This document shows positions 45,994 through 54,807 of a stretch of 64,000 nucleotides of DNA, piece after piece (the stretch's first letter is position 1; the number at the start of each line of letters is the position of its first letter). The stretch covers positions 3,286,001-3,350,000 of the forward strand of contig NZ_JAUTAZ010000001.1 of the NCBI RefSeq assembly GCF_030818905.1. Direction: 5' to 3'. The stretch is from Microbacterium sp. SORGH_AS_0888. GTDB lineage: Bacteria > Actinomycetota > Actinomycetes > Actinomycetales > Microbacteriaceae. The notes beneath the pieces were generated by a model. That model searched no databases. It was not told the DNA's origin and saw nothing but the letters and a program-made list of their open reading frames with translations. A program made the position numbers and the translations under genes.

Positions 45994-46680
45994 ATGAGGG
46001 TGACCGTGCGAGACGACGCTGCCGGCGAGGTGCAGCGTCTCCGCGCGCAGCTCGAGCAGCTGCAGGGGCGTCGCCTCGATGCGCCCCTGCTGCCCACGTC
46101 GCCGGCGCTCGCCGACCTGCTCCCCGGGGGCGGGCTGCGCGCCGGCTCGGCCTATGTCGTGGCACCCTCCTCCGCCCTGCTGCTGTCGCTGCTGGCGCCC
46201 CCCACTCGCGCGGGATCGTGGTGCGCCGCCGTAGGCATGCCCGAGCTGGGCGCCGAAGCCGCAGCAGACCTCGGGGTCGTGCTCGACCGGCTGGTGCTCG
46301 TCCCCGAACCGGGGCCTCGGTGGCTCCCCGTGACGGCGACCCTGGCCGAGGTCATGACGGTCGTCGCCGTACGGCCCGCGGGTCGTGTCTCCGAGGCCGA
46401 TGCCACCCGGCTGCTGGCCCGGCTGCGCGATCGCGGAGCGGCACTGCTGGTGCAGGGGGCGTGGCCGCAGGCCGATGCCTCGCTCGAGATCGCCGATCCG
46501 CACTGGTCCGGGCTCGGCCGGGGGCACGGATATCTCGCCGCCCGCGAGGTCACTGTGACGGTGCGATCCCGCCGATCGCCGGTGCCCCGACGGGCGCGGA
46601 TGCTGCTGCCCGATCCGCAGGGCGCCCTCACCGCATCCACCGCCACGGCATCCGTCGTGCCCCTCCGGGCGGTGGGCTGA
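45994..46680 (+). CDS. ImuA'-like mutasome protein
   Basis: ImuA' proteins are RecA-like accessory factors of the damage-induced mutasome. The 228-residue product begins with a helical region (VQRLRAQLEQLQGRR) and keeps a RecA-like core pattern (LLPGGGLRAGSAYVVAPSSALLLSLLAP, WCAAVGMPELGAEAAADLGV), but the Walker A lysine-Ser/Thr is absent, so ATPase activity is unlikely. ATG 45994 is seven bases after the -10, so the transcript is probably leaderless. Its stop shares a base with the imuB start. Confidence 0.82.
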   Translation: MRVTVRDDAAGEVQRLRAQLEQLQGRRLDAPLLPTSPALADLLPGGGLRAGSAYVVAPSSALLLSLLAPPTRAGSWCAAVGMPELGAEAAADLGVVLDRLVLVPEPGPRWLPVTATLAEVMTVVAVRPAGRVSEADATRLLARLRDRGAALLVQGAWPQADASLEIADPHWSGLGRGHGYLAAREVTVTVRSRRSPVPRRARMLLPDPQGALTASTATASVVPLRAVG

Positions 46681-48203
46681 TGCTGCGCAGCCTCGTGGTC
46701 TGGATTCCCGACTGGCCGGTCGTCGCCGGCGAGCGGGAGGGCAGGATCGAGGCGGGCGAGCCCGTCGCCGTGATCGACAAGAACACCGTCGTCGCGTGCT
46801 CGGCGACCGCGCGTGCAGAGGGGGTGCGCCGGGGCCAGCGTCGCCGTGACGCGCAGGCGCGCAGTTCGCGGCTGCGCATCCTCCCCGCCGATCCGGTGCG
46901 CGACCAGCGGGTCTTCGCACCGGTGGTCGCGTCGATCGAGGAACGCATCCCGCACGTGCAGATCCTGCGCCCGGGGCTGTGCGCGCTGCGTGCCCGTGGC
47001 CCCGCCCGCTTCTACGGAGGAGAGGAGGCAGCGGCGGCCGTGCTGCGCGAGACCCTGGCCGGGCAGGGGCTTCCGGAGGTGCGGGTCGGCATCGCCGACG
47101 GGCCCTTCACCGCCGAGCAGGCGGCGCGCGCCACCACGCCGGCGCGGCCGATCCTGATCGTCCCGCCGGGCACCGGTCCGGAGTTCCTCGCTCCGCTGCC
47201 GGTGACCGTGCTCGACGAGCCCTCGCTCGCTCATCTCCTGGCGCGACTCGGAGTCCGGACCCTGGGCGGGTTCGCCGAGCTCGCCGAGGACAGGGTGCGC
47301 GAACGGCTCGGCGAGCACGGCGTGCGACTGCGGTCCCTGGCCGCCGGACGCGATCCGAGCGGGGTCGAGGCGCGGGTGCCCCCGCCCGAGCTCGATCGTG
47401 AGACGTGGTTCGATCCGCCGGTCGAGCTCGCCGAGCAGATCGCCTTCGGCATGCGCATCGCCGCCGACGAGTTCATCGCCGGGCTCGACGTCGAACGGTT
47501 GGTCTGCACCGAGCTGCGGGTCGAGCTCGAGACCGAACGGGGGGAGCGCAGCGAACGGGTGTGGCTCCACCCCGGCACGTTCGACGCTGCCGCCATCGTC
47601 GACCGGGTGCGCTGGCAGCTCGCCGAGGCAGATGTCCTGAGCAGCGGAGTGACCCGGGTGCGCATCTCGCCCGAGGCGGTGGATGCGGCATCCGCCCACA
47701 CCCCTTCGCTGTTCGGCGGAGGCGGTGAAGAGAAGGTCCATCATGCCCTGTCGCGGGTGCAGGCGATCCTCGGTCACCGGGCCGTGCTCACCCCGCTCAT
47801 CGCCGGCGGCCGGTGGCTCGACGAGCGCCAGGTGCTCGTGCCCTGGGGTGACCGGGCGGCGGTGCCCCGCGATCCCGCGCAGCCATGGCCGGGATCGTTG
47901 CCGCCCCCGTTGCCCTCGACCGTGTTCCCGCTGCCGCGCCGGGTCATGGTCACCGGGGCAGGAGAGGCGACGGTGCAGGTCGACGATCGCGGGCAGCTCG
48001 TGGGAGCGCCTGAGACGCTCGGGGTCGACGGCGAGTCCCGTGCGATCGTGTCGTGGGCGGGGCCGTGGCCGGTGCTCGAACGCGAGTGGGATGACGCGCG
48101 CCGCCGCCTCGCGCATCGGTTCCAGGTCGTCGACGACGAGCAACGGGCCTGGCTGCTCGTGTGCGAGGGCGGGGAGTGGCGTGCGGAGGCCCGCTATGAC
48201 TGA
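46680..48203 (+). CDS. imuB: ImuB-like Y-family polymerase homologue
   Basis: ImuB is a catalytically dead Y-family polymerase that links DnaE2 to the sliding clamp. The 507-residue product starts MLRSLVVWIPDWPVVAGERE as other ImuB proteins do; the palm region keeps FYGGEEAAAAVLRE but lacks the usual D-E catalytic pair. A little-finger domain follows, and HTPSLFGGGGEEK near residue 340 may be the clamp-binding motif. It overlaps imuA' by one base and precedes dnaE2 by 15 bases. Confidence 0.9.
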   Translation: MLRSLVVWIPDWPVVAGEREGRIEAGEPVAVIDKNTVVACSATARAEGVRRGQRRRDAQARSSRLRILPADPVRDQRVFAPVVASIEERIPHVQILRPGLCALRARGPARFYGGEEAAAAVLRETLAGQGLPEVRVGIADGPFTAEQAARATTPARPILIVPPGTGPEFLAPLPVTVLDEPSLAHLLARLGVRTLGGFAELAEDRVRERLGEHGVRLRSLAAGRDPSGVEARVPPPELDRETWFDPPVELAEQIAFGMRIAADEFIAGLDVERLVCTELRVELETERGERSERVWLHPGTFDAAAIVDRVRWQLAEADVLSSGVTRVRISPEAVDAASAHTPSLFGGGGEEKVHHALSRVQAILGHRAVLTPLIAGGRWLDERQVLVPWGDRAAVPRDPAQPWPGSLPPPLPSTVFPLPRRVMVTGAGEATVQVDDRGQLVGAPETLGVDGESRAIVSWAGPWPVLEREWDDARRRLAHRFQVVDDEQRAWLLVCEGGEWRAEARYD

Positions 48204-48218
48204 GCGGAGGGGTGCCTG

Positions 48219-51200
48219 ATGGGCTGGAACAACCCGTCCGTGCCGTGGTCGGAGCTCGAACGCACCCTCAGCGAGACACGACGTCCGAGGCCCGCCGGAG
48301 CCGACGGGGGCGACAGCCCCGCGTTCTCCCACAAGCGCGGCCCCTATGTCGGCGCGCCGATCGAACGTCCCGCCGATGCCGTGCCCTATGCCGAGCTGCA
48401 CGCACATTCCTCCTCCTCCTTCCTCGACGGCGCCTCCTCGCCGGAGGAGCTGGTGGAGCAGGCGGAGCGTCTGGGGCTCCATGCCCTGGCCCTCACCGAC
48501 CACGACGGCTACTACGGCATCGTGCGACTGGCGGAGGCGGCCGAGAACAGGCAGCTCAAGACGGTCTTCGGGGCTGAGCTCTCGCTCGATCTCCCGGCCC
48601 CCCAGAAGGGGCATGCCGATCCCGTCGGAACCCATCTGCTCGTGCTCGCACGGCAGCAGGAGGGCTACCACCGGCTGTCCGGAGCCATCACGAGGGCACA
48701 GCTGCGCGGGGCGGAGAAGGGGCGTCCCGTGTACGACCTCGCCGAGCTCGCGGCGCAGGCGGAAGGGCACTGGGCGGTGCTCACTGGGTGCCGCAAGGGG
48801 GCCGTCCGGCAGGCGTTGGCCGCGGGCGGTGCCCGGGCTGCGGCGGATCAGCTCGATCTGCTCATCGATCTGTTCGGCCGGGAGGCGGTGCAGGTGGAGC
48901 TCTACGACCACGGAGATCCTTCCGCCAGCCGCGACAACGACGTGCTCGCCGCCCTGGCCGCCGAGCGGGGGCTGCCCCTGCTCGCGACCGGCAACGTCCA
49001 CTATGCGGTCCCGGAGCGGCGACTGCTCGCCGCGGCGATCGCGGCGGTGCGGGCGAACCGCAGCATGGACGAGCTGGACGGCTGGCTGCCCGCGCACGGC
49101 GGGGCCTTCCTGCGCTCCGGTGCAGAGATGACCGCCCGCTTCGCGAGGTACCCGGGAGCCGTCGCCCGCACCGTGACCCTCGCCGACGAACTGGCCTTTC
49201 CGCTGCGCCGAGCCCGCCCCGCCCTGCCGAAGCAGCAGGTGCCCGAGGGACACACCCCCATGTCATGGCTGCGTGAGCTCGTGTGGCAGGGCGCCGACGG
49301 GCGATACCCCGGTGGTCTGCCCGAAGGCCACCGGCGGCGCCTCGAGCGAGAGCTCGACGTCATCGAGCAGAAGGACTTCCCCGGCTACTTCCTCATCGTG
49401 CACGACATCGTGAAGCAGGCGCGCGACCGGGGCATCCTCTGTCAGGGCAGGGGGTCGGCCGCCTCCAGCGCCGTCTGCTACGTGCTGGGCATCACGGCGA
49501 TCGACGCGATCTTCTTCGACCTGCCGTTCGAGCGGTTTCTCTCGAGCATGCGCGACGAGGAGCCCGACATCGACGTCGACTTCGACTCCGACCGTCGGGA
49601 GGAGATCATCCAGTGGGTCTATGGGAGATACGGCCGTGAGAACGCCGCTCAGGTCGCGAACGTCATCCAGTACCGGCCCAAGAACGCGGTGCGCGACATG
49701 GCCAAGGCGCTGGGCTATTCCCCCGGGCAGCAGGACGCCTGGTCGAAACAGGTGGAGCGGTGGGGCTCCGACATCGCCTCTGCCGAGGGGCACGACATCC
49801 CGCAGCAGGTGATCGACTACGCGACCGAGCTGCTGAAGGCACCGCGGCACCTCGGCATCCACTCGGGCGGCATGGTGCTCACCGAGCGTCCGGTGGGCGA
49901 GGTCGTGCCGATCGAGCATGCCCGGATGAAGGATCGCACCGTCATCCAGTGGGACAAGGACGACGCCGCCTGGATGGGGCTCGTCAAGTTCGACCTGCTG
50001 GGGCTCGGGATGCTGAGCGCGCTGCAGCACTGCTTCGACCTGATCCGCGACGCCACCGGCGAGGTGTGGGACCTCGAGACGATCCCGAAAGAGGAGGGCG
50101 CGGTCTACGACATGCTGTGCCGGGCCGATGTGATCGGCGTCTTCCAGGTCGAGTCGCGGGCGCAGATGGGGCTGCTGCCGAGGCTCCGGCCGCGGGCGTT
50201 CTACGACCTCGCGATCGAGATCGCGCTCATCCGTCCCGGTCCCATCCAGGGCGGGGCCGTGCATCCCTTCGTGCGCCGCAAGCTGGGGCAGGAGAAAGTG
50301 ACATACCCGCATCCGAAGCTGAAGCCGGTGCTGGAACGCACGCTGGGGATCCCCGTGTTCCAGGAGCAGCTCATGCAGATGGCGATGGTCGTGGGCGACC
50401 TCAGCCCGGAGGAGGCCGACATCCTTCGCCGGGCCATGGGCTCCAAGCGTGGGCTGGAGCGCATCGAGAGCGTTCGCGACAAGCTCTATTCCGGGATGGC
50501 CCGTCACGGACTCCGAGGCGAGGAGGCCGATGCGATCTACGCCAAGATCCAGGCGTTCGCGAACTTCGGGTTCGCCGAGTCCCACTCGCTGTCGTTCGCG
50601 CTGCTCGTCTATGCCAGCTCGTGGATCAAGCTGCACTATCCCGCCGCGTTCCTCGCGGGGCTGCTGCGGTCTCAGCCCATGGGCTTCTACTCGCCCGCGA
50701 CGCTCACGGCCGATGCCCGCCGGCACGGCGTCGTGGTGCGGCGTCCGGATCTGCAGTGCAGCGGAGTACAGGCCGGGCTCGAGCTCATTGCTCCTCATCA
50801 GGACATCTCGCAGAGGCAGGACGATCTGGCCCGAGAATCTTCTGATCTCGCGAGATGTCCTGATCCGGGAACGGCGGTGGGCGGAGCGGATGCGCCCTCC
50901 TCCGGGCTCGACTCCTGCTGCGCCCCGCAGCAGCCCCCGCCCGGTCCTTTCGACCCCGAGGCTCCTGACGACTCCGCGGCCCATCGCCGCGATCTGCCGT
51001 ACGCCGTCCGGCTGGGTCTCGCGCAGATCACGGGGATCGGGGACGATGTGGCCCGGCGCATCGTCGCCGAGCGTGAGCGGGGCGGGGAGTACCGCGACAT
51101 GCGCGATCTGGTGCGGCGTGCCGATCTGAGCGTGGCGCAGCTGGAGTCCCTCGCCACAGCCGGGGCCTTCGAGTGCTTCGGCCTCTCGCGCCGCGAGGCG

Positions 51201-51704
51201 ATCTGGCTCGCGGGCTCGGCGGCGGAGGACCGCGCGCAGTATCTTCCCGACTCGGTGACCTTCGTGCAGCCGCCGTTGTTCGGCGACCCTTCCAGCTACG
51301 AGGTCCTCGCGGCCGATCTGTGGGCCACGGGGATCGCGACCGAGGATCACCCGCTGACCCACTACCGTTCGGCGCTCGATGCCCGGGGCGTGCTCACCTC
51401 CCGGGAGCTGCGGGGGCACGAGGCCGGTCGCCGCATCGAGGTCGCGGGGCTGGTGACGCACCGCCAGCGTCCGGCCACGGCATCCGGGATCACGTTCCTC
51501 AACCTGGAGGACGAGCACGGTCTGGTCAACGTGGTCTGCTCGGTCGGGGTGTGGAACCGGCATCGCCGTCTCGTCCGCGATGCTCCGGCCCTCATCGTGC
51601 GGGGCATGCTGGAGCGTTCCAGCGAAGGGGTCGTCAACGTCGTCGCCGATGGGTTCGAGGATCTTCGCGTCGGAGTGCAGCATCGTTCCCGCGACTTCCG
51701 CTGA
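48219..51704 (+). CDS. dnaE2: Error-prone DNA polymerase DnaE2
   Basis: DnaE2 is the mutagenic C-family polymerase of the SOS mutasome. The 1161-residue protein has a PHP domain (AELHAHSSSSFLDGAS, about 57-72; ALTDHDGYYG), a polymerase core with catalytic aspartates in EEPDIDVDFDSDRR (Asp450 and Asp452), the AMGSKRG and SHSLSFALLVYASSW stretches, a helix-hairpin-helix region (ITGIGDDVARRIVAE) and an OB fold near the end. About 25 residues near 860 (HQDISQRQDDLARESSDLA and on) derive from a palindromic DNA insertion. It ends the LexA-controlled operon. Confidence 0.96.
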   Translation: MGWNNPSVPWSELERTLSETRRPRPAGADGGDSPAFSHKRGPYVGAPIERPADAVPYAELHAHSSSSFLDGASSPEELVEQAERLGLHALALTDHDGYYGIVRLAEAAENRQLKTVFGAELSLDLPAPQKGHADPVGTHLLVLARQQEGYHRLSGAITRAQLRGAEKGRPVYDLAELAAQAEGHWAVLTGCRKGAVRQALAAGGARAAADQLDLLIDLFGREAVQVELYDHGDPSASRDNDVLAALAAERGLPLLATGNVHYAVPERRLLAAAIAAVRANRSMDELDGWLPAHGGAFLRSGAEMTARFARYPGAVARTVTLADELAFPLRRARPALPKQQVPEGHTPMSWLRELVWQGADGRYPGGLPEGHRRRLERELDVIEQKDFPGYFLIVHDIVKQARDRGILCQGRGSAASSAVCYVLGITAIDAIFFDLPFERFLSSMRDEEPDIDVDFDSDRREEIIQWVYGRYGRENAAQVANVIQYRPKNAVRDMAKALGYSPGQQDAWSKQVERWGSDIASAEGHDIPQQVIDYATELLKAPRHLGIHSGGMVLTERPVGEVVPIEHARMKDRTVIQWDKDDAAWMGLVKFDLLGLGMLSALQHCFDLIRDATGEVWDLETIPKEEGAVYDMLCRADVIGVFQVESRAQMGLLPRLRPRAFYDLAIEIALIRPGPIQGGAVHPFVRRKLGQEKVTYPHPKLKPVLERTLGIPVFQEQLMQMAMVVGDLSPEEADILRRAMGSKRGLERIESVRDKLYSGMARHGLRGEEADAIYAKIQAFANFGFAESHSLSFALLVYASSWIKLHYPAAFLAGLLRSQPMGFYSPATLTADARRHGVVVRRPDLQCSGVQAGLELIAPHQDISQRQDDLARESSDLARCPDPGTAVGGADAPSSGLDSCCAPQQPPPGPFDPEAPDDSAAHRRDLPYAVRLGLAQITGIGDDVARRIVAERERGGEYRDMRDLVRRADLSVAQLESLATAGAFECFGLSRREAIWLAGSAAEDRAQYLPDSVTFVQPPLFGDPSSYEVLAADLWATGIATEDHPLTHYRSALDARGVLTSRELRGHEAGRRIEVAGLVTHRQRPATASGITFLNLEDEHGLVNVVCSVGVWNRHRRLVRDAPALIVRGMLERSSEGVVNVVADGFEDLRVGVQHRSRDFR
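50797..50864. repeat. 68-bp palindrome-ended element inside dnaE2
   Basis: ATCAGGACATCTCGC (50797-50811) is repeated exactly inverted at 50850-50864, enclosing 38 bases. It sits in the reading frame of dnaE2 and adds a peptide segment unlike the rest of the protein. Its GCGAGA...GTCC half resembles the arms of the hairpin at 30942-31016. Confidence 0.75.
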
Positions 51705-51752
51705 CGGGCGCATGCCGCACGCGCGATACGGCATGCGGTCGCCGCCGAACGA

Positions 51753-51789
51753 CGGCGGGGCCCGAGGCGAATCGCCCCGGGCCCCGCCG
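51753..51789. terminator. Terminator between dnaE2 and the HesB-like gene
   Basis: CGGCGGGGCCCG (51753-51764) pairs exactly with 51778-51789, with GGCG/CGCC inside the loop. An additional hairpin, GCATGCCG (51710-51717) with 51729-51736, lies directly after the dnaE2 stop. Both serve convergent genes. Confidence 0.82.
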
Positions 51790-51800
51790 CACGGGATGTC

Positions 51801-52079
51801 TCAGCCGGCGACGCCGAGTGCGAAGCGCACGGCTCCGTCGGCACCGATCTCGGCATCGAGCACCCGGTCGTCCAGCGCGACCGTCGCGTCCTCCGCGACG
51901 AACACGCGCGCGCCGTCGGTCTCCACGACCGTGTCGCTGGGCTCGGGACGTTCGACGAGCGAGAGCTCGAAGCCGGTCTGGGCGCCGGTGTCGCGGATGC
52001 GCAGCCCGCCGCCGTCCGCCGGGATCTGGGCCGTGATCGAGGTGACGGCCGTGGCCGCGTTCTCCGTCAGTGTGAGCAT
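51801..52079 (-). CDS. HesB/IscA-like protein without cysteines
   Basis: The 92-residue product has the HesB fold pattern (MLTLTENAATAVTSI, LRIRDTGAQTGFELSLVE, VFVAEDATVALDDRVLD), but none of the three cysteines that bind iron-sulfur clusters in IscA. It is probably a non-cluster-binding relative of the kind seen in many actinobacteria. GGAAGGAGAG precedes the ATG. The function is unknown; the family call is by pattern only. Confidence 0.65.
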   Translation of the reverse strand: MLTLTENAATAVTSITAQIPADGGGLRIRDTGAQTGFELSLVERPEPSDTVVETDGARVFVAEDATVALDDRVLDAEIGADGAVRFALGVAG

Positions 52080-52226
52080 GGTGCTCTCCTTCCATCGATG
52101 GTGCGGAGTGGGCCACGATTCCGAGAATCCACGCGTGACGCAACCCCCGGTGCCGATACCCAGCGAACTCCCACGTGCCCTTCGCCGCATCGCGGGACGC
52201 TCACCGTGCCTGCTCGCGGTCCGCCG

Positions 52227-52961
52227 TCACCCGTGGAGCTGCTGGTCGGTGTTCGAGTAGACGATGGAGTCGGCGGTGGCCCCGACGAGACCGAACGTCA
52301 CGCGCAGGAGAGTGGGCTCCACGCCGTCGGCCGGTGGCGGGGTGTCGGCGCCCAGGGTGACCGAGCGGCCGCTCTGCGTGGTCGCGGTCAGCGAGTTCAG
52401 GTATACCCGAACGTTGCCGGACAGGGTCATCCGGTCCGCGGTGGTCACCAGCGAAGGACTGCTGTCGTCGTGACGCACCGTGAGCGCGAAGCCGTCGATC
52501 GTGATGCTGTCCGCGGCGATCTTGACCGCGGCCACGCGCGAGCCGTCGGCCAGCGGCACGGTGACGATGCTGATGCCCTTCAGTCCCGTGAACGACAGCG
52601 ACTGCGAGCCGAGCTGCGCCGGCGGCTGTGTGAACACCGGGGCGTCCTCGTCCGGGACGGCCTCGACGGGTGCCGGCGTCGATGGGGCCGGCGTGGCCGG
52701 CGCCTCACCCGGCGCGGGCGACGTGCTGCCCGGCGTGGGGGCGCCGATGTCGGGGATGCCGGGAAGCAGGGAGCTTCCGCTCGGCGAGGGCGACGGTGTC
52801 GGCACGGGCGAGGGCGACGAAGGATCGGACGGACACGACCAGATCATCGGGATCGGGATGCAGAACGCGGCCGGGCGCGGCGCCGCCGCAGCGCCCGAGA
52901 GCGCCCCGGCGACGAGCAGTGCCGCTGTCAGCGTCGCTCCTGCCCGGAGCGGTCGCCTCAC
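52227..52961 (-). CDS. Secreted protein of the DUF6230/DUF6114 operon
   Basis: The 244-residue product has a signal sequence (about 1-27, ATLTAALLVAGALSGAAAA), a Ser/Pro-rich spacer with PSPSPS-type repeats and a C-terminal domain with many beta strands (LSFTGLKGISIVTVPLADG, ADSITIDGFALTVRHD). It resembles the proteins found next to DUF6114/DUF6230 in streptomycetes, and some residues echo the DUF6230 protein two genes upstream. The GTG start overlaps the DUF6114 stop (GTGA). Confidence 0.7.
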   Translation of the reverse strand: MRRPLRAGATLTAALLVAGALSGAAAAPRPAAFCIPIPMIWSCPSDPSSPSPVPTPSPSPSGSSLLPGIPDIGAPTPGSTSPAPGEAPATPAPSTPAPVEAVPDEDAPVFTQPPAQLGSQSLSFTGLKGISIVTVPLADGSRVAAVKIAADSITIDGFALTVRHDDSSPSLVTTADRMTLSGNVRVYLNSLTATTQSGRSVTLGADTPPPADGVEPTLLRVTFGLVGATADSIVYSNTDQQLHG

Positions 52962-53395
52962 GGCTTCGGCTCCTCCGTGGCGGGCTCGGCTGCGGGAGGC
53001 CGTGGCATCCAGGAGACGACGATGATCCCGCCGACGCTGGCCAGCAGCATCCCGATGAAGAAGCCGCCGAGGTTGACGCCCACGAGGGAGTAGACCGCGA
53101 CGACCAGCGCGATCACCCCGTAGAAGATCCGGTGCGCCGGCATCGCGATCGCGAGCACGCCGAGCAGCACCAGCGCGATCGGGATGACGGTGGCCTGCAA
53201 CCCCTCGATGCCGAGCTGGATGTGGAGGTTGCCGATGTCGAGCTGGCTCGACCCGAACATCTCGGCGCCGCCGAGGGCGACGAGGACGCCGCCGACGAGG
53301 GGTCGCCGTCGTGCCCACTCACGGAACCGTCGCCAGGTCGACGGGCGGTTCTGGCGACGCCGGATGGGCCTGGTCACGGTGTCCGTCAGAAGCAT
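52958..53395 (-). CDS. DUF6114 membrane protein
   Basis: The 145-residue product has a basic start and four predicted helices (RPLVGGVLVALGGAEMF, ATVIPIALVLLGVLAIAMPA, IFYGVIALVVAVYSLVGVN, GGFFIGMLLASVGGIIVVSW), the pattern of DUF6114. It overlaps both neighbours (by 10 bases upstream, 4 downstream), so all three genes are translated together. Role unknown; it may help export or hold the secreted partners. Confidence 0.78.
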   Translation of the reverse strand: MLLTDTVTRPIRRRQNRPSTWRRFREWARRRPLVGGVLVALGGAEMFGSSQLDIGNLHIQLGIEGLQATVIPIALVLLGVLAIAMPAHRIFYGVIALVVAVYSLVGVNLGGFFIGMLLASVGGIIVVSWMPRPPAAEPATEEPKP

Positions 53396-53979
53396 GTCTT
53401 GCCGTCCGTCAGCTGCAGCGACATGCCGGTGAGCGTGAAGACGGATGCCTGCGTGCTCCAGGCGGTCTGCTGCAGGTTCGCGATCGAGACGGTGTCGGCA
53501 TCCTGTGCGAAGTCACCCGCCGTGCCCTTGGGGCCGGTGTTGACAGTGGAGGCGTCGACACCGATCCGGATGTTCTGGAACGACGAGTCGCCGCGGAGCC
53601 CGGTCATGCCGATCTGCAGATCGGACGCGGATGCCGGGCTGCCGCCGCCGCCCGCGGTGATGAGGATGCCGACGGTTCCGAGCGGTGTCTCGGTCACGAC
53701 CGACTGGCAGAGGTCGGAGAGCGTCGCCGAGGCGATGTTCGCGATCGCGACGGCGTGCTCGCCGCCGGCGGTGTCCTTCGTGACGCCGGCGTACTGCGAG
53801 AACCCGGTTCCCTCGAGCTGCGAGGCGCTGATCTGGAACTGGCTGCCGGACACGGCGAAGGAGACCGGCACGGCGCCCTGGGCCACGCCGCCCATGAGGA
53901 GGGAGGATGCGGCGGCGACAGGCACGGCGGCGAGCGCGATGCGGCCGGCGCGGGAGCGGGTGAGGGAGCGGATCTTCAT
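53386..53979 (-). CDS. DUF6230 secreted protein
   Basis: The 197-residue product has a signal peptide (about 1-36, ending GGVAQGAVPV) and a mature domain in the DUF6230 pattern: FAVSGSQFQISASQLEGTGF, AVAIANIASATLSDLCQS, DADTVSIANLQQTAWSTQA, ending GKTCF with a likely disulfide between the two cysteines. It is the first gene of a three-gene operon for surface or secreted proteins and is divergent from a TetR gene. The function is unknown. Confidence 0.8.
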   Translation of the reverse strand: MKIRSLTRSRAGRIALAAVPVAAASSLLMGGVAQGAVPVSFAVSGSQFQISASQLEGTGFSQYAGVTKDTAGGEHAVAIANIASATLSDLCQSVVTETPLGTVGILITAGGGGSPASASDLQIGMTGLRGDSSFQNIRIGVDASTVNTGPKGTAGDFAQDADTVSIANLQQTAWSTQASVFTLTGMSLQLTDGKTCF

Positions 53980-54036
53980 CGGTCCTCCGAGGGTGTGGGA
54001 CGGCCCCGATGCCGTCGTCGGTTGAGCGTAGACCTC

Positions 54037-54086
54037 ATTGACAGAGAGTCAATATGATCGGGCTCCGGATGAGAGAAATCTCATCC
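54037..54086. promoter_or_regulatory. Two palindromes between DUF6230 and tetR
   Basis: ATTGAC-AGAGA-GTCAAT (54037-54053) and GGATGAGA-GAAA-TCTCATCC (54067-54086) lie in the 151-base divergent region. One or both are likely operators for the adjacent TetR. The first overlaps a TTGACA-like box. Confidence 0.65.
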
Positions 54087-54130
54087 GCGTCTTCCTCTCC
54101 TGCCCCCGCAGCCTTCAGTTATGGTGAGGG

Positions 54131-54742
54131 ATGGCCAGTGCACGACGGCGACGTCTGACTCCGGAGGAGCGGCGGTCGCAGCTTCTGGCGATCGGTGTCG
54201 CTTTTCTCGGGGATCAGTCGCTGGACGACCTGACGATAGAGGCGCTCTCGGAGCGGGCCGGCGTCTCGCGCGGGCTCGTCTTCCACTATTTCGGCTCCCG
54301 TCAAGGGCTGCACCGTGCGGTCGTGACGACGGCCGCCGAGAGCATGCTCGCGTTCGCCGTACCCCGCGAGGAGCTCCCGCCATCCGGCCGCCTCCGCGAC
54401 ACGCTCGGCCGCGTCGTGGGATTCGTGCGCGAGTACCGGGGCACCTTCTTCTCGCTCGTGCGCGGGGTGGCCAGCGGAGACCCCGTGGTGCGCACGGTCG
54501 TCGACGACGCCCGTGACGTGCATGCCCAGCGCATCGTCTCGGTGTTCGTCGAGATGGGGTCCCCCGACACCCGCCTGCTGCGGGTCGTGCTGCGGTCATG
54601 GGTCTCGTTCGCCGAGGAGATCCTGATCGAGCTGGCCCTCGGGACCGAGACGGCGGCGGAGAGCATCGTGGACCTCCTCGTCGGCAGTGCCCACGGCGTC
54701 GTCGCGGCCGCCGAGTCCGCGAGCTGCGCCCAGGCGACGTAG
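54131..54742 (+). CDS. TetR-family transcriptional regulator
   Basis: The 203-residue product has the TetR helix-turn-helix (RRSQLLAIGVAFLGDQSLDDL then IEALSERAGVSRGLVFHYFGSRQG, about 13-60) and a helical ligand domain. TATGGT (54120-54125) lies six bases before the ATG. It faces the DUF6230 operon across two palindromes and probably represses it or itself. The C-terminal domain resembles the type found with lipid-responsive TetR proteins, an inference only. Confidence 0.9.
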   Translation: MASARRRRLTPEERRSQLLAIGVAFLGDQSLDDLTIEALSERAGVSRGLVFHYFGSRQGLHRAVVTTAAESMLAFAVPREELPPSGRLRDTLGRVVGFVREYRGTFFSLVRGVASGDPVVRTVVDDARDVHAQRIVSVFVEMGSPDTRLLRVVLRSWVSFAEEILIELALGTETAAESIVDLLVGSAHGVVAAAESASCAQAT

Positions 54743-54807
54743 TCACCACGCGTCCGCCGGCCCCGCAACCCCTGGCTGCGACGGACGGTGCGCCGTAGCC
54801 TGCAGAC

